DNA of 64,000 bases from Micromonospora olivasterospora (GTDB lineage Bacteria; Actinomycetota; Actinomycetes; Mycobacteriales; Micromonosporaceae). The notes beneath the pieces are model-generated. The model had not been told where the DNA came from, ran no database searches, and saw only the letters and a list, made by a program, of their open reading frames with translations. The stretch spans positions 3,100,001 to 3,164,000 of the forward strand of contig NZ_VLKE01000001.1 of assembly GCF_007830265.1 (NCBI RefSeq), in the 5' to 3' direction. Shown piece after piece: positions 18,315 through 25,666 of this stretch (the stretch's first letter is position 1; each line of letters opens with the position of its first letter). Made by a program: the position numbers and the translations under genes.

Positions 18315-19181
18315 TCAGCCCAGTAGGCTTATGCGTGCTGCAAGTTCACGAGCGAACCATTTCTGTCCTGCATGATAGTAGTTGACAAGCATGAATAGCC
18401 CTTCCCCTTTTGCGGTGAGACTGTATTCCCTGTTCGCCCGAGCTGTGCTGGCCTCAAAAATTCCCGCTTTCAGTAGTTCATCGAATGCCGGATTGGGGGC
18501 GGGGCGGAGGTGATTAGTTCTTCTGAATCGAGTGCTTGAGGTAAGCGTTAGGAAGTAAAGTAAAGCGGTCTGGCTCAAGGAATAAAAGGTCTTTATCGCC
18601 TCTCGTCCCACGGGTTCCGAGAAATCTAGCTGATGGATCGTTTGCAGCCTTACCACGTTCGAGGTAGGTGCCTGCTGAGTAAGGAGATCCCGCAGCCTGC
18701 GCTCGACCTGGTCCGCCACTTCTACCGGATCAACGGAGCGTAGCTCGTCATTCCCTTGCCCTAGAGCTCCCGTATCTTCCGAACTCTCAGTGACTTCGCG
18801 AACCGCTGACTCAGTCGCCGACCGAAGGGCTGCCGCAAGGACCTTGTTGAATTGGTCGGATTGATTGGTGAGGAGGGCGTGTGCGGTCGATCGAACCTCG
18901 GCTAGCGTGGCTTGTGTTTCTGAATTAATGCGTTCGGTCTGTGTCAGTTGTTGCGATGTGCCATGGGCTTGCGCAAGCGAGACGATTAGCTGTGCTACGA
19001 ACGCCAATACAGCTAAGGCTAGCGCGACTGTCGAAAGTAAGTCGACATCCTTGATGCTAACTACGACCGATAGTGTCCCGAGGCTTGTTGCCGACACTAC
19101 GAGAAGGGACAGGGTAAGCCAAGACCAGGGAACCCGAAACCCCGCCGGGGCTCCGGGATGTGCGCGCACTGACTCGTCCAT
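18315..19181 (-). CDS. Uncharacterised two-helix membrane protein with coiled coil and winged-helix-like end (cargo)
   Basis: A 288-residue protein with clearly lower GC and AT-richer codons than its surroundings, pointing to a different origin. It has two membrane helices (about residues 19-41 and 48-71), a polar coiled-coil-like region (75-170), and a C-terminal fold about 195-270 with FDELLKAGIFEAS...YSLTAKGEGLFMLV, which reads like a winged-helix hairpin. It is the only gene at this end of the element and is not a known transfer function. A membrane-bound sensor or defence protein is a guess; no family recognised. The ribosome site is weak. Confidence 0.75.
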   Translation of the reverse strand: MDESVRAHPGAPAGFRVPWSWLTLSLLVVSATSLGTLSVVVSIKDVDLLSTVALALAVLAFVAQLIVSLAQAHGTSQQLTQTERINSETQATLAEVRSTAHALLTNQSDQFNKVLAAALRSATESAVREVTESSEDTGALGQGNDELRSVDPVEVADQVERRLRDLLTQQAPTSNVVRLQTIHQLDFSEPVGREAIKTFYSLSQTALLYFLTLTSSTRFRRTNHLRPAPNPAFDELLKAGIFEASTARANREYSLTAKGEGLFMLVNYYHAGQKWFARELAARISLLG

Positions 19182-19237
19182 CGGTCTATGGAACCACGTC
19201 CTACAAAAGAGGATGGGTGCGGACTGTAGCAGCGGGT

Positions 19238-19279
19238 GGCCCTGTTGCTGTCGACAGCAACGGTGACAGCAACAGGGCC
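19238..19279. repeat. 15-bp inverted repeat built from GACAGCAAC units
   Basis: Perfect arms GGCCCTGTTGCTGTC (19238-19252) and GACAGCAACAGGGCC (19265-19279). The spacer contains another GACAGCAAC, so GTTGCTGTCGACAGCAAC at 19244-19261 is itself an 18-bp palindrome and three units are present. It lies about 57 bases upstream of the cargo gene and could be its operator, a terminator, or an integrase arm site. The remainder, 19280-19517, shows no gene. Confidence 0.7.
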
Positions 19280-19517
19280 TAACGTCGGGGGCCGGCGACG
19301 GAGGGCTGCGGATCAGCGGCCGACGTCAGAGACGTGCGCAGACGGGGCCGGACGGAGCGCGCAGAGCTTACAAGCGAGGGGTCGGGCAGTGAGGCAGCAA
19401 GAAAGCAGCACGAGCGACGACACAGGTCGACCCCGAACCTGAACCGACGGCGTTTGTCACCTGCTCAGCGGCGCCGAGCACCACCAGTTGATGCCGACCG
19501 ACAGGTTCAGACCGCAT

Positions 19518-19571
19518 CCCCCCGACGGGGGTCGTCCCTTTGCCTGCTGAACGCTCCGCCGCAGGTCACAG
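19518..19571. other. Middle attachment site (att core copy B)
   Basis: Identical over 54 bp to copy C and with two mismatches to copy A. Identity with A continues for another 19 bases (GCCCTCCTCGTCCTCGTCC) because both are followed by an integrase 3' end. It is the right end of the intact element and the left end of the decayed one. Confidence 0.88.
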
Positions 19572-19745
19572 GCCCTCCTCGTCCTCGTCCTCACGATTGG
19601 GCCAGACCGCGCGGTAACGGTGCGGGCCGGTGTTGACGACCTGGCCGAGCAGCCCGGCGCCGACCAGCGAGGCCAGCCAGACCCGCCGCCTGAAGTTGGA
19701 CCGGCGAAGCGGGCGCCCAGCCTCGGTGAGTAGCTGGCGCACGCG
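19566..19745 (-). pseudogene. Internally deleted integrase remnant
   Basis: The frame encodes pieces colinear with the intact integrase: RQLLTEAG, then RPLRRSNFRRRVWLASLVGA...PHRYRAVWPNRE, then the terminal DEDEEGL. Two segments are missing: about 15 residues after RQLLTxAG, and about 90 residues holding HDLRH, GHEQ and the catalytic Tyr. The stop codon is at the same place in the att core. It cannot be active. Confidence 0.9.
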
Positions 19746-19831
19746 GCGGCCGTTGCGCCGCCGCGCCATGGGGCGAGTCACCGCCGGCCATGGTGGGATG
19801 CGGCGCGCAGTGTGCGGGGCCGCCCCTCCAA

Positions 19832-19884
19832 GGTCAAGGGCGCTTCGCGCCGCTGTGCGACGGCCCTGCGGGCCGCCCTTGACC
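19832..19884. repeat. Long hairpin in the decayed element
   Basis: Arms GGTCAAGGGCG (19832-19842) and CGCCCTTGACC (19874-19884) enclose a further GGCCC/GGGCC stem. It lies in a stretch (19746-20245) in which I see no credible gene. It may be a relic of an origin or transfer site. Confidence 0.5.
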
Positions 19885-20245
19885 CCGGAGCCTCTGCGAC
19901 CCCTCGGGCCGGCGTTGCCGGCAGGCCAGGGGCCTGCCCGTGATGCGCGCGCCGCACCCCCACCACGGCCTCCTCGCGCATGCACCCGTCAGGGGCCGCC
20001 GAGCCCGACGTCAAGGAGCAGTTGACAGCGCAGCACGGCGACCATCAGTTTGCCCAGTCGGACAACCGCCTGAGTATGGGCCGGCAGTACCGCCTGAGCA
20101 CGGACCAGCAGTGTTGCCTCATTCCGGCGGCGCTAGTAGCGCGTGTCACGACGCGAAAGTAGAGTGCAACAAGTACTTGGTAGAGGTTATTACTAGTGAA
20201 GTTGGCGAGAGGGACGCCGCTGGTCGCGACGCCCCTCCCGAGGCC

Positions 20246-20470
20246 CTACGGCTTGCTGTCCGCCTGCCAGCGAAGTTGAGCAAACCGCAGGATGAGTGCG
20301 AGGAACTGCGCCAGCCCGGCCGGCTCCTCGCCGCCCGTCATCGCCAAGACAACAGCGACGACATCGCAGGCGATGGCCAGTCGTTCGAGGACGCGGTCAC
20401 ATCGGGCTGTTGCTGGGCCGCCGCCGAGCGCCTCGCCGGCAATCCACGGGTTCAGGAACAGATCCGGCAC
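20246..20470 (-). CDS. Possible small membrane protein (doubtful)
   Basis: A 74-codon GTG-initiated frame with two hydrophobic stretches (ACDVVAVVLAM and GLAQFLALILRFAQL). The frame is open and hydrophobic (LLLSLALIV) for several codons upstream but has no ATG. It may be the tail of a decayed membrane gene. The flanks 19985-20245 and 20471-20760 show nothing reliable. Confidence 0.3.
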   Translation of the reverse strand: MPDLFLNPWIAGEALGGGPATARCDRVLERLAIACDVVAVVLAMTGGEEPAGLAQFLALILRFAQLRWQADSKP

Positions 20471-20760
20471 AATGAGCGCGAGTGACAGCAGAAGACGCCG
20501 GAAAGCGGCGGAAGGCGTTTCAGCAGGTCATCAGAGGCCACCGGCGACCGCGTGAGAGTTCGGGAGGGTGGCTCTTACTTCCAGCGGAACTGCACGAACC
20601 GGCACACGAACGGGTCTGTGATCCGAACGGGTCGCACTGCCGAAATGCTCTCTCCTGGATCAAGGGGCCGCGCAAGCGCGGCCCGCCCGCCGCGCTCGGC
20701 CTGCTGGCGGCCTCCGGCCGGCATCGGCCGGCGCGGCGGGCAACTTGCCGGCTCGGATCG

Positions 20761-20955
20761 TCACGCCCGAGATTCGATGATCGCGGCCTCGATGCGTAGC
20801 CCGATCCCCGTGGCGACGAGGAAGCCCGCGAGGACGTGCGGCTCTGTGGCCCCGGTGTCGGTCGACAGCGTGATGGCCGAGACCAGGAGGCCGGCGACAA
20901 GGACCACGTTTCCGAGCGTGCGATTCTTGGATGCGCGCCTCGAAGCAGGGTTCAC
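20761..20955 (-). CDS. Small two-helix membrane protein
   Basis: A 64-residue GTG-initiated frame with a basic N-terminus (ASRRASKNRT) and two hydrophobic segments (NVVLVAGLLVSAITL and VLAGFLVATGIGLRI). The composition looks coding, but there is no good ribosome site and no recognised family. It lies in the decayed element; 20956-21205 shows no gene. Confidence 0.4.
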   Translation of the reverse strand: MNPASRRASKNRTLGNVVLVAGLLVSAITLSTDTGATEPHVLAGFLVATGIGLRIEAAIIESRA

Positions 20956-21205
20956 CTGGCGGACGGTACCGAAGATCCGGTGTCGGTGCTGTCGGGACTT
21001 GTACCCGATCAGCGCGCCGTGGCGATCGCGAGGGCGGTTGGCCGCCGCCGAGGTTGGGGCGATCGGCTGCCGCGCCGCTTCGCGGCTTGCCACCGGGTAC
21101 GGAAACCAGGCCGCGGAATGCCGGCGCCACGCGAAGCCGCCCCGGCCAGAGGGCCGGGGGCGGAACCGTACGACGCCGGACAGCCGCGACCAGGGTGGCC
21201 GGAAG

Positions 21206-21610
21206 CTAGGAGACGTCGAAGAGGCGAAGGCCGTCGTACTCGGCGAAGTCGGCGTAGTCCTTGCCGTTGAACGTCGCCAGCGGTAGCCGGTCGACCAGGC
21301 AGCACGCCGCAATCCAGGAGTCATTCGTCGGCCGGGGCCGCCCGCGATGCTGCGCCCGTGCCTGGAGTTGCCCCCAGGTTGTCGCCACCGCCTCGTCGAA
21401 GGGCAGCAACACGACCCCGGACCGCCACTGGGCGAGATCAGCCAGCTTGCGTGGCCCCCAGCTCCGCAGCGCGGCCCACTTGGTCAGCTCCCCGAGCGTC
21501 ACGAAGGTGATGCAGAGGGTCTTACCGGCCAGGCGGGCACGGAGACGGTCATGCAGCCGCCCCCGGAGGATCGCCGACGCTACGTCGGTGTCCAGGACGA
21601 CCAGGCTCAC
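21206..21610 (-). CDS. vapC: PIN-domain ribonuclease toxin (VapC type)
   Basis: A 134-residue PIN-domain protein. Seen: the N-terminal acidic pair in VVLDTDVAS (Asp7, Asp9), the central Glu in TLGELTKW and the late Asp in TNDSWIAACCL, which together form the metal site of a single-strand RNA nuclease. Its GTG start overlaps the stop of the preceding small gene as GTGA, the usual toxin-antitoxin arrangement. It may explain why this decayed segment persists. Confidence 0.85.
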   Translation of the reverse strand: MSLVVLDTDVASAILRGRLHDRLRARLAGKTLCITFVTLGELTKWAALRSWGPRKLADLAQWRSGVVLLPFDEAVATTWGQLQARAQHRGRPRPTNDSWIAACCLVDRLPLATFNGKDYADFAEYDGLRLFDVS

Positions 21611-21807
21611 GCGGCGCCAGCCCGCCGGGAGGCGTAAAGGTCGGCGAGGAAGTCATCCAGTTCCTCGTCCGACTCGAACAGGTCCGGCCGGGCCAGGTCG
21701 TCGACGGAGGTGACTGGCCGGATGCCCTGACGACGCGCCAGCTCCTCAGCCGGTACGTGCTCAGCGGTCGGCCACTCGGGCATCTGCTCAGCGCTACTCG
21801 ACGTCAC
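21607..21807 (-). CDS. Antitoxin partner of the PIN toxin
   Basis: A 66-residue acidic protein preceded by AGGAGG and overlapping the toxin start. Its C-terminus (ESDEELDDFLADLYASRR) has the acidic/aromatic helix that such antitoxins insert into the PIN active site. No clear DNA-binding domain is visible, so it is called by position and shape. Confidence 0.75.
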   Translation of the reverse strand: MTSSSAEQMPEWPTAEHVPAEELARRQGIRPVTSVDDLARPDLFESDEELDDFLADLYASRRAGAA

Positions 21808-21942
21808 AGCTCACCTCCTGCGTCTCGAAATCATCGTCTATTCTCGCACCTCCGGCGTCATGACGGCGCACGTCGTGAGTGCCTCCGGCCGTTTCCGGCG
21901 CGCGCAGCCCGTTGGACGGGAGTCAGCGGATCGTCAGCGAAC

Positions 21943-22011
21943 GCCGTACCGCGTGGTCCCACTCGATCATGTTCGACAGCACGACCCATGCACCTGACCA
22001 CGCGGTACGGC
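21943..22011. repeat. 16-bp perfect inverted repeat beside att core C
   Basis: GCCGTACCGCGTGGTC (21943-21958) and GACCACGCGGTACGGC (21996-22011) are separated by 37 bp and end 41 bp before att core C. It could be an arm-type binding site, a terminator or a relic of another insertion. No gene is seen in 21808-22052. Confidence 0.75.
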
Positions 22012-22052
22012 ACTTGATCACACTCGCCGCTACGTCAGCTCACTTCCCCCCC

Positions 22053-22106
22053 CCCCCCGACGGGGGTCGTCCCTTTGCCTGCTGAACGCTCCGCCGCAGG
22101 TCACAG
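22053..22106. other. Right attachment site (att core copy C)
   Basis: Identical to copy B over 54 bp, preceded by extra Cs (13 in a row from 22046). It marks the right chromosomal junction of the element array. The stop codon TGA (22101-22103, minus strand) of the next gene is in the core at the same place as the integrase stops. Confidence 0.85.
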
Positions 22107-22962
22107 CGGATCTCGGCGGCTGGCTGCCGGCCGTGACAGTTCGCCGGCCTCCGAGCGCGGCAGGTGGGTGCAGTGGGCAACCGTGGCGTCGTCAGGAAGC
22201 CGGGCATCGGGGCCTCCGGCAACGAGGGCCTCGGCATCCCGGACGCGGCGGATGATGTCGGCCGGCCCGCCGGCACCGAGCAACTCCAGTACGCCGGGCC
22301 AGTCGGTGAGGCCGTACGGGCTGACGATGCGGCGGGCGCCGTTGCTGAGCAGCGTGACGCTCGCCAGGTCATGAATGGGCCGGCTGCCGGTTACCGCTTC
22401 CTCCGCCGCGCGCGGATCGTCCTTGCGATCCAGTAGCCGGTTCCGGCGAGCCCGCAGCGCCTCGACGCAGGACTCCCGGATGCGGTCGTACTCCGGCGAT
22501 CCCGTGGGAACGCCGTCCAGGGGCGCCGAGCAGACGCGCCTTGCGGTGACCTCACGCTCGTCGGTGCTGACCTGCGGGCCACCGCGGACCTGGTCGAGGA
22601 CGAGGAAGGAGTCCGCGAGCAGGAAATAGTCCAGGCGGTCCCGGTGGGCGCGAACAATCGCCACAGTTGCCTGCGGGCTGGCGGGGTGCGTGATGTCGCA
22701 GGTGCCCCGGTGCTCGTCGGCTGTCTCGTCAATCGTGGCGGCGAGGATCGCCGCGAGGTCTCGCCCGTCGCCGCGCGACAGCCGGCCGAGCAGCGCGCCG
22801 CCGAGGCGGCGCGTGTACCCAGGCGACACCGTGGGAGCAGATCGACTCGGTTCCCGGGATACCGGCGCCGTCCAGCAGCACGACGGCGCCGGGTACAGCG
22901 CCGACGAAGTCCTCGTTCGGCTGGCCGGCCCTACCGGCGCTGGTCGCCATGCTGACGTGCAC
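22101..22962 (-). pseudogene. Frameshifted PP2C-like protein phosphatase
   Basis: Starts MHVSMATSAGRAGQPNEDFVGAVPG, an N-terminal PP2C-like pattern (NEDF, then VVLLDGAG), and continues in another frame with TRRLGGALLGRL, LLADSFLVLDQ and VTLLSNGARRIV, typical of a Ser/Thr phosphatase-like family of actinomycetes. The two frames join at the CCC at 22818-22820 (HGVAW then YTRRL); one extra base breaks the gene. It is either a recent pseudogene or a sequencing error. The C-terminus runs into att core C, so element integration may have replaced its last residues. Confidence 0.65.
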
Positions 22963-23173
22963 CCATGAGCTCCTGAATCAGGGGACAGCCGTACTTCAGC
23001 ATGATTCCGATCCGCATACCGCTGCAAGGTCTGCCTGCGACCCGGCAGCGGTATGACTGACGCCGAGATGGCCGGGCGGAGGTGAACCGCGCCTCGAATC
23101 CGCACGACTGCCGCCGCAGCTCGGGGCCGATGTTCTACGGGCCCGCATAGCAGATCGACAGGAGTTTCGGGCG

Positions 23174-23201
23174 TTGTCCACAGGGCGCCCCGTTGTCCAC
23201 A
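23174..23201. promoter_or_regulatory. Two perfect DnaA boxes upstream of ssd
   Basis: TTGTCCACA, the actinomycete DnaA-box consensus, occurs exactly at 23174-23182 and 23193-23201 in the same orientation, within a 12-bp direct repeat GTTGTCCACAGG at a 19-bp period. They lie 85-110 bases before the ssd start. The rest of the 323-bp gap 22963-23285 shows no gene. Confidence 0.7.
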
Positions 23202-23285
23202 GGCAAGCGTGGACGGGCGGCGGACGCCGGGCGAATCGGCGCACGCTCTCCGGCAGCACCCCGAGCCCGACTGTTGGAGGCCGCG

Positions 23286-24389
23286 ATGCCACCCCGTACC
23301 TCCGTCCCACCGCACCGGCGGCTTCCCCTGCTGGTGACCTCGGACGACGATCTGCTCGACGACCTGCTCCGGCTCGCCGCCGCGGGCGGTACCGAGGCCG
23401 AGTTGGCGCCGGACCCGGCCGCCGCCCGGTCCCGCTGGGCCCCGGCACCGCTGGTGCTGCTGGGCAGCGACCAGGCCCAGGCGTGCCTGCGGGCGCGGCT
23501 GCCCCGCCGGCCGCGGATGGTCCTGGTCGGCCGCACCGGGCAGCTAGATCCTGGCTGGGAGATCGCCGAGCTGATCGGCGCGGAGCATGTGGCCACCCTG
23601 CCCGCCGCCGAGCCGTGGCTGGTGGACCGGTTCGCCGAGTGCGCGCCCGGCGGGGCCGGCGAGGGAACGGCGCGCGTGGTCGCCGTGCTCGGCGGCAGGG
23701 GCGGCGCGGGGGCCAGCGTCCTCGCCGGAGGGCTGGCGGTGACCGCCGCCCGGGCCCGCCTGCGCACGCTCCTCGTCGATGCCGACCCGCTCGGCGGTGG
23801 GCTGGACCTGGTGCTCGGGTGGGAGCAGTTGGAGGGGCTGCGCTGGCCGGCGCTTACCGACGCCGACGGGCGGGTCGACCCACCGGCGCTGGTCAGGGCC
23901 CTGCCCAGCCGTGGTGACCTGGTGGTCCTTTCCTGGGACCGGGGCGACCTGCTCACCCTGCCCGCCCCGGCGATGGCGGCCACCCTGGAGGCGGCCCGGC
24001 GGGGGCGGGACTTCGTGGTGGTCGACGTGCCCCGCCAGCTCGACGACCCGGCCGTGCTCGCGTTGCAGGCCGCCGACCAGGCGTACGTCGTGGTGCCGGC
24101 CGAGCTGCGGGCCACCGCGGCTGCGGCCCGGGTGGTGGCCGCGGCGGCGCCGCACTGCACGCAGCTCTCCGTCATCGTGCGGGGCCCTGCCCCGGGTCGC
24201 CTCAAGGCCGTCGAGGTGGCCCGCGCCCTCGGCCTGCCGCTGGCCGGCACCCTGCGTCCCGAGCCGGGACTGTGCCGCGGGCTCGAACGCGGCGAGGCGC
24301 CGACCGCCGACGGGCGCGGCCCGCTGGCCGCCCTCTGCCAGCGCATCGTCGGCGAGCTGACCGGCCTGCCCGTGACGGGTGCGGCGTGA
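23286..24389 (+). CDS. ssd: Septum-site-determining protein Ssd / TadZ-CpaE-like ATPase
   Basis: A 367-residue MinD/ParA-superfamily protein that heads the tad operon. The ATG was chosen for its GGAGG; the frame is open upstream. An N-terminal receiver-like domain (LLVTSDDDLLDDLLRLAAAG) is followed by the nucleotide-binding half with GGRGGAGAS in place of Walker A (no conserved Lys) and the LLVDADPLGGGLDLVLG switch. Ssd proteins in mycobacteria localise at septa and inhibit division; in tad systems the CpaE/TadZ relative positions the pilus. Loss of the Lys suggests weak or no ATP hydrolysis and is usual in this family. The gene overlaps tadA as GTGA. Confidence 0.88.
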   Translation: MPPRTSVPPHRRLPLLVTSDDDLLDDLLRLAAAGGTEAELAPDPAAARSRWAPAPLVLLGSDQAQACLRARLPRRPRMVLVGRTGQLDPGWEIAELIGAEHVATLPAAEPWLVDRFAECAPGGAGEGTARVVAVLGGRGGAGASVLAGGLAVTAARARLRTLLVDADPLGGGLDLVLGWEQLEGLRWPALTDADGRVDPPALVRALPSRGDLVVLSWDRGDLLTLPAPAMAATLEAARRGRDFVVVDVPRQLDDPAVLALQAADQAYVVVPAELRATAAAARVVAAAAPHCTQLSVIVRGPAPGRLKAVEVARALGLPLAGTLRPEPGLCRGLERGEAPTADGRGPLAALCQRIVGELTGLPVTGAA

Positions 24390-25666
24390 TCGGCCACGCA
24401 GACGGCGGGCAGCTCTCCAGCCGGGTACGCGAACGCTTCGCCGCCGCGGCCACCCCCGTGACCCCGGCAGCCGTGGTCTCCGCCGTACGCGCCGAGCCCG
24501 CCGCGGCCGTCCTCGGGGACACCGCCCTGCTGCGGATCGCCGGCCGGGTGCACGACGACCTGGTCGGCGCGGGTCCGCTGGCACCCCTGCTCGCCGATCC
24601 GCAGGTGACCGACGTTCTCGTCAACGGCACCCGGGTGTGGGTGGACCGGGGGCAGGGCCTGCACCAGGTCGCGGTGCCGGTCGGCTCCGTCGACGACGTA
24701 CGTCGCCTGGCCCAGCGCCTCGCCGCCGGGGCGGGCCGCCGCCTCGACGACGGCTCCCCGTACGCGGACGCCCGGCTGCCCGACGGCACCCGGCTGCACG
24801 CGGTGCTGCCTCCGGTGGCGACCGACGGTCCGTACCTGTCCCTGCGCACCTTCCGGCAGCGCCCGTTCACGCTCGACGACCTCGTGCGGCAGGGCACCGT
24901 GCCGCGGCCGGTGGCCCCGCTGCTGGCTGCCGTGGTGGCCGCCCGGCTGGCGTACCTGGTCGTGGGTGGCACCGGCTCGGGCAAGACGACTCTGCTGAAC
25001 ACCCTGCTGGGGCTGGTTCCGGTGACGGAGCGGATCGTCCTGGTCGAGGACGCCGCCGAGCTGCGCCCCGTGCACCCGCACGTGGTCGGGCTACAGGCCC
25101 GCACCTCCAACGTGGAGGGTTCCGGGGCGGTCGGGCTCAGCGACCTGGTCCGGCAGGCCCTGCGGATGCGTCCGGACCGCCTGGTGGTCGGGGAGTGCCG
25201 GGGTGCCGAGGTGGTCGACCTGCTCGCCGCGCTGAACACCGGCCACGACGGCGGGGCCGGGACGCTGCACGCCAACGCCCCCGCGGACGTGCCGGCCCGG
25301 CTGGAGGCGCTCGGAATGCTGGGCGGGCTGCCCCGGCCGGCGCTGCACGCCCAGGTCGCCGCGGCGTTGCAGGTGCTGCTGCAGGTCCGGCGGGGCGCCC
25401 GCGGCCGGGTGCTGGAGTCGGTCTGCCTGCTGCTCCCGCACGGCCCGGACCGCCTGGTCTCGGTCGTACCCGCCTGGATACGCGGCCAGGGCCCGGGTCC
25501 CGCCGCGCGGGCCCTCGGCACGCTGCTGCGCGAGCGGGACGTCCCCGTACCGCCGGTCCTGTCCGAGACGTACCCCGAGCGCGGCCGCCCCGAGGCGCCG
25601 CAGCAACCCGCTCCGGGCCGGGAGACCGCGGCGCGACCCGCCCCGCGGCACGGAGTTCCCCGGTGA
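24386..25666 (+). CDS. tadA: Tad pilus assembly ATPase TadA/CpaF
   Basis: A 426-residue secretion ATPase powering pilus polymerisation. Walker A is VGGTGSGKTT with Lys200; the Asp/Glu boxes and RLVVGECRGAEVVDLL (Walker B) and the His-box TGHDGGAGTLHAN are present. The first 60 residues form a helical N-domain. It starts at a GTG inside the ssd stop and overlaps tadB in the same way. Positional homologue of Rv3659c. Confidence 0.94.
   Translation: MIGHADGGQLSSRVRERFAAAATPVTPAAVVSAVRAEPAAAVLGDTALLRIAGRVHDDLVGAGPLAPLLADPQVTDVLVNGTRVWVDRGQGLHQVAVPVGSVDDVRRLAQRLAAGAGRRLDDGSPYADARLPDGTRLHAVLPPVATDGPYLSLRTFRQRPFTLDDLVRQGTVPRPVAPLLAAVVAARLAYLVVGGTGSGKTTLLNTLLGLVPVTERIVLVEDAAELRPVHPHVVGLQARTSNVEGSGAVGLSDLVRQALRMRPDRLVVGECRGAEVVDLLAALNTGHDGGAGTLHANAPADVPARLEALGMLGGLPRPALHAQVAAALQVLLQVRRGARGRVLESVCLLLPHGPDRLVSVVPAWIRGQGPGPAARALGTLLRERDVPVPPVLSETYPERGRPEAPQQPAPGRETAARPAPRHGVPR

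Larger units (their letters stand above)
7313..19517 (-). mobile_element. pSAM2-like actinomycete integrative and conjugative element in the 6C RNA gene
   Basis: A 12.2-kb element bounded by att cores A and B. It carries the full set expected of this class: tyrosine integrase and excisionase at one end, RepSA initiator, DUF2637-type membrane protein, FtsK/TraSA-like DNA translocase, Pra-like activator, divergent XRE regulator and a NUDIX protein. Most genes lie in one minus-strand operon with ATGA overlaps. The cargo is one lower-GC membrane-protein gene near the right end. Such elements normally sit in tRNA genes; here the target is a small RNA. All key genes look intact, so it may still be mobile. 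Confidence 0.88.
19518..22052 (-). mobile_element. Decayed second element in tandem
   Basis: A 2.5-kb remnant between att cores B and C. It begins, like the intact element, with an integrase reading leftward into the core, but that gene is internally deleted. What remains is palindromic noncoding DNA, small membrane-like frames and a VapBC-type pair. Replication and transfer genes are gone. This indicates two related elements used the same site one after the other. Confidence 0.75.
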
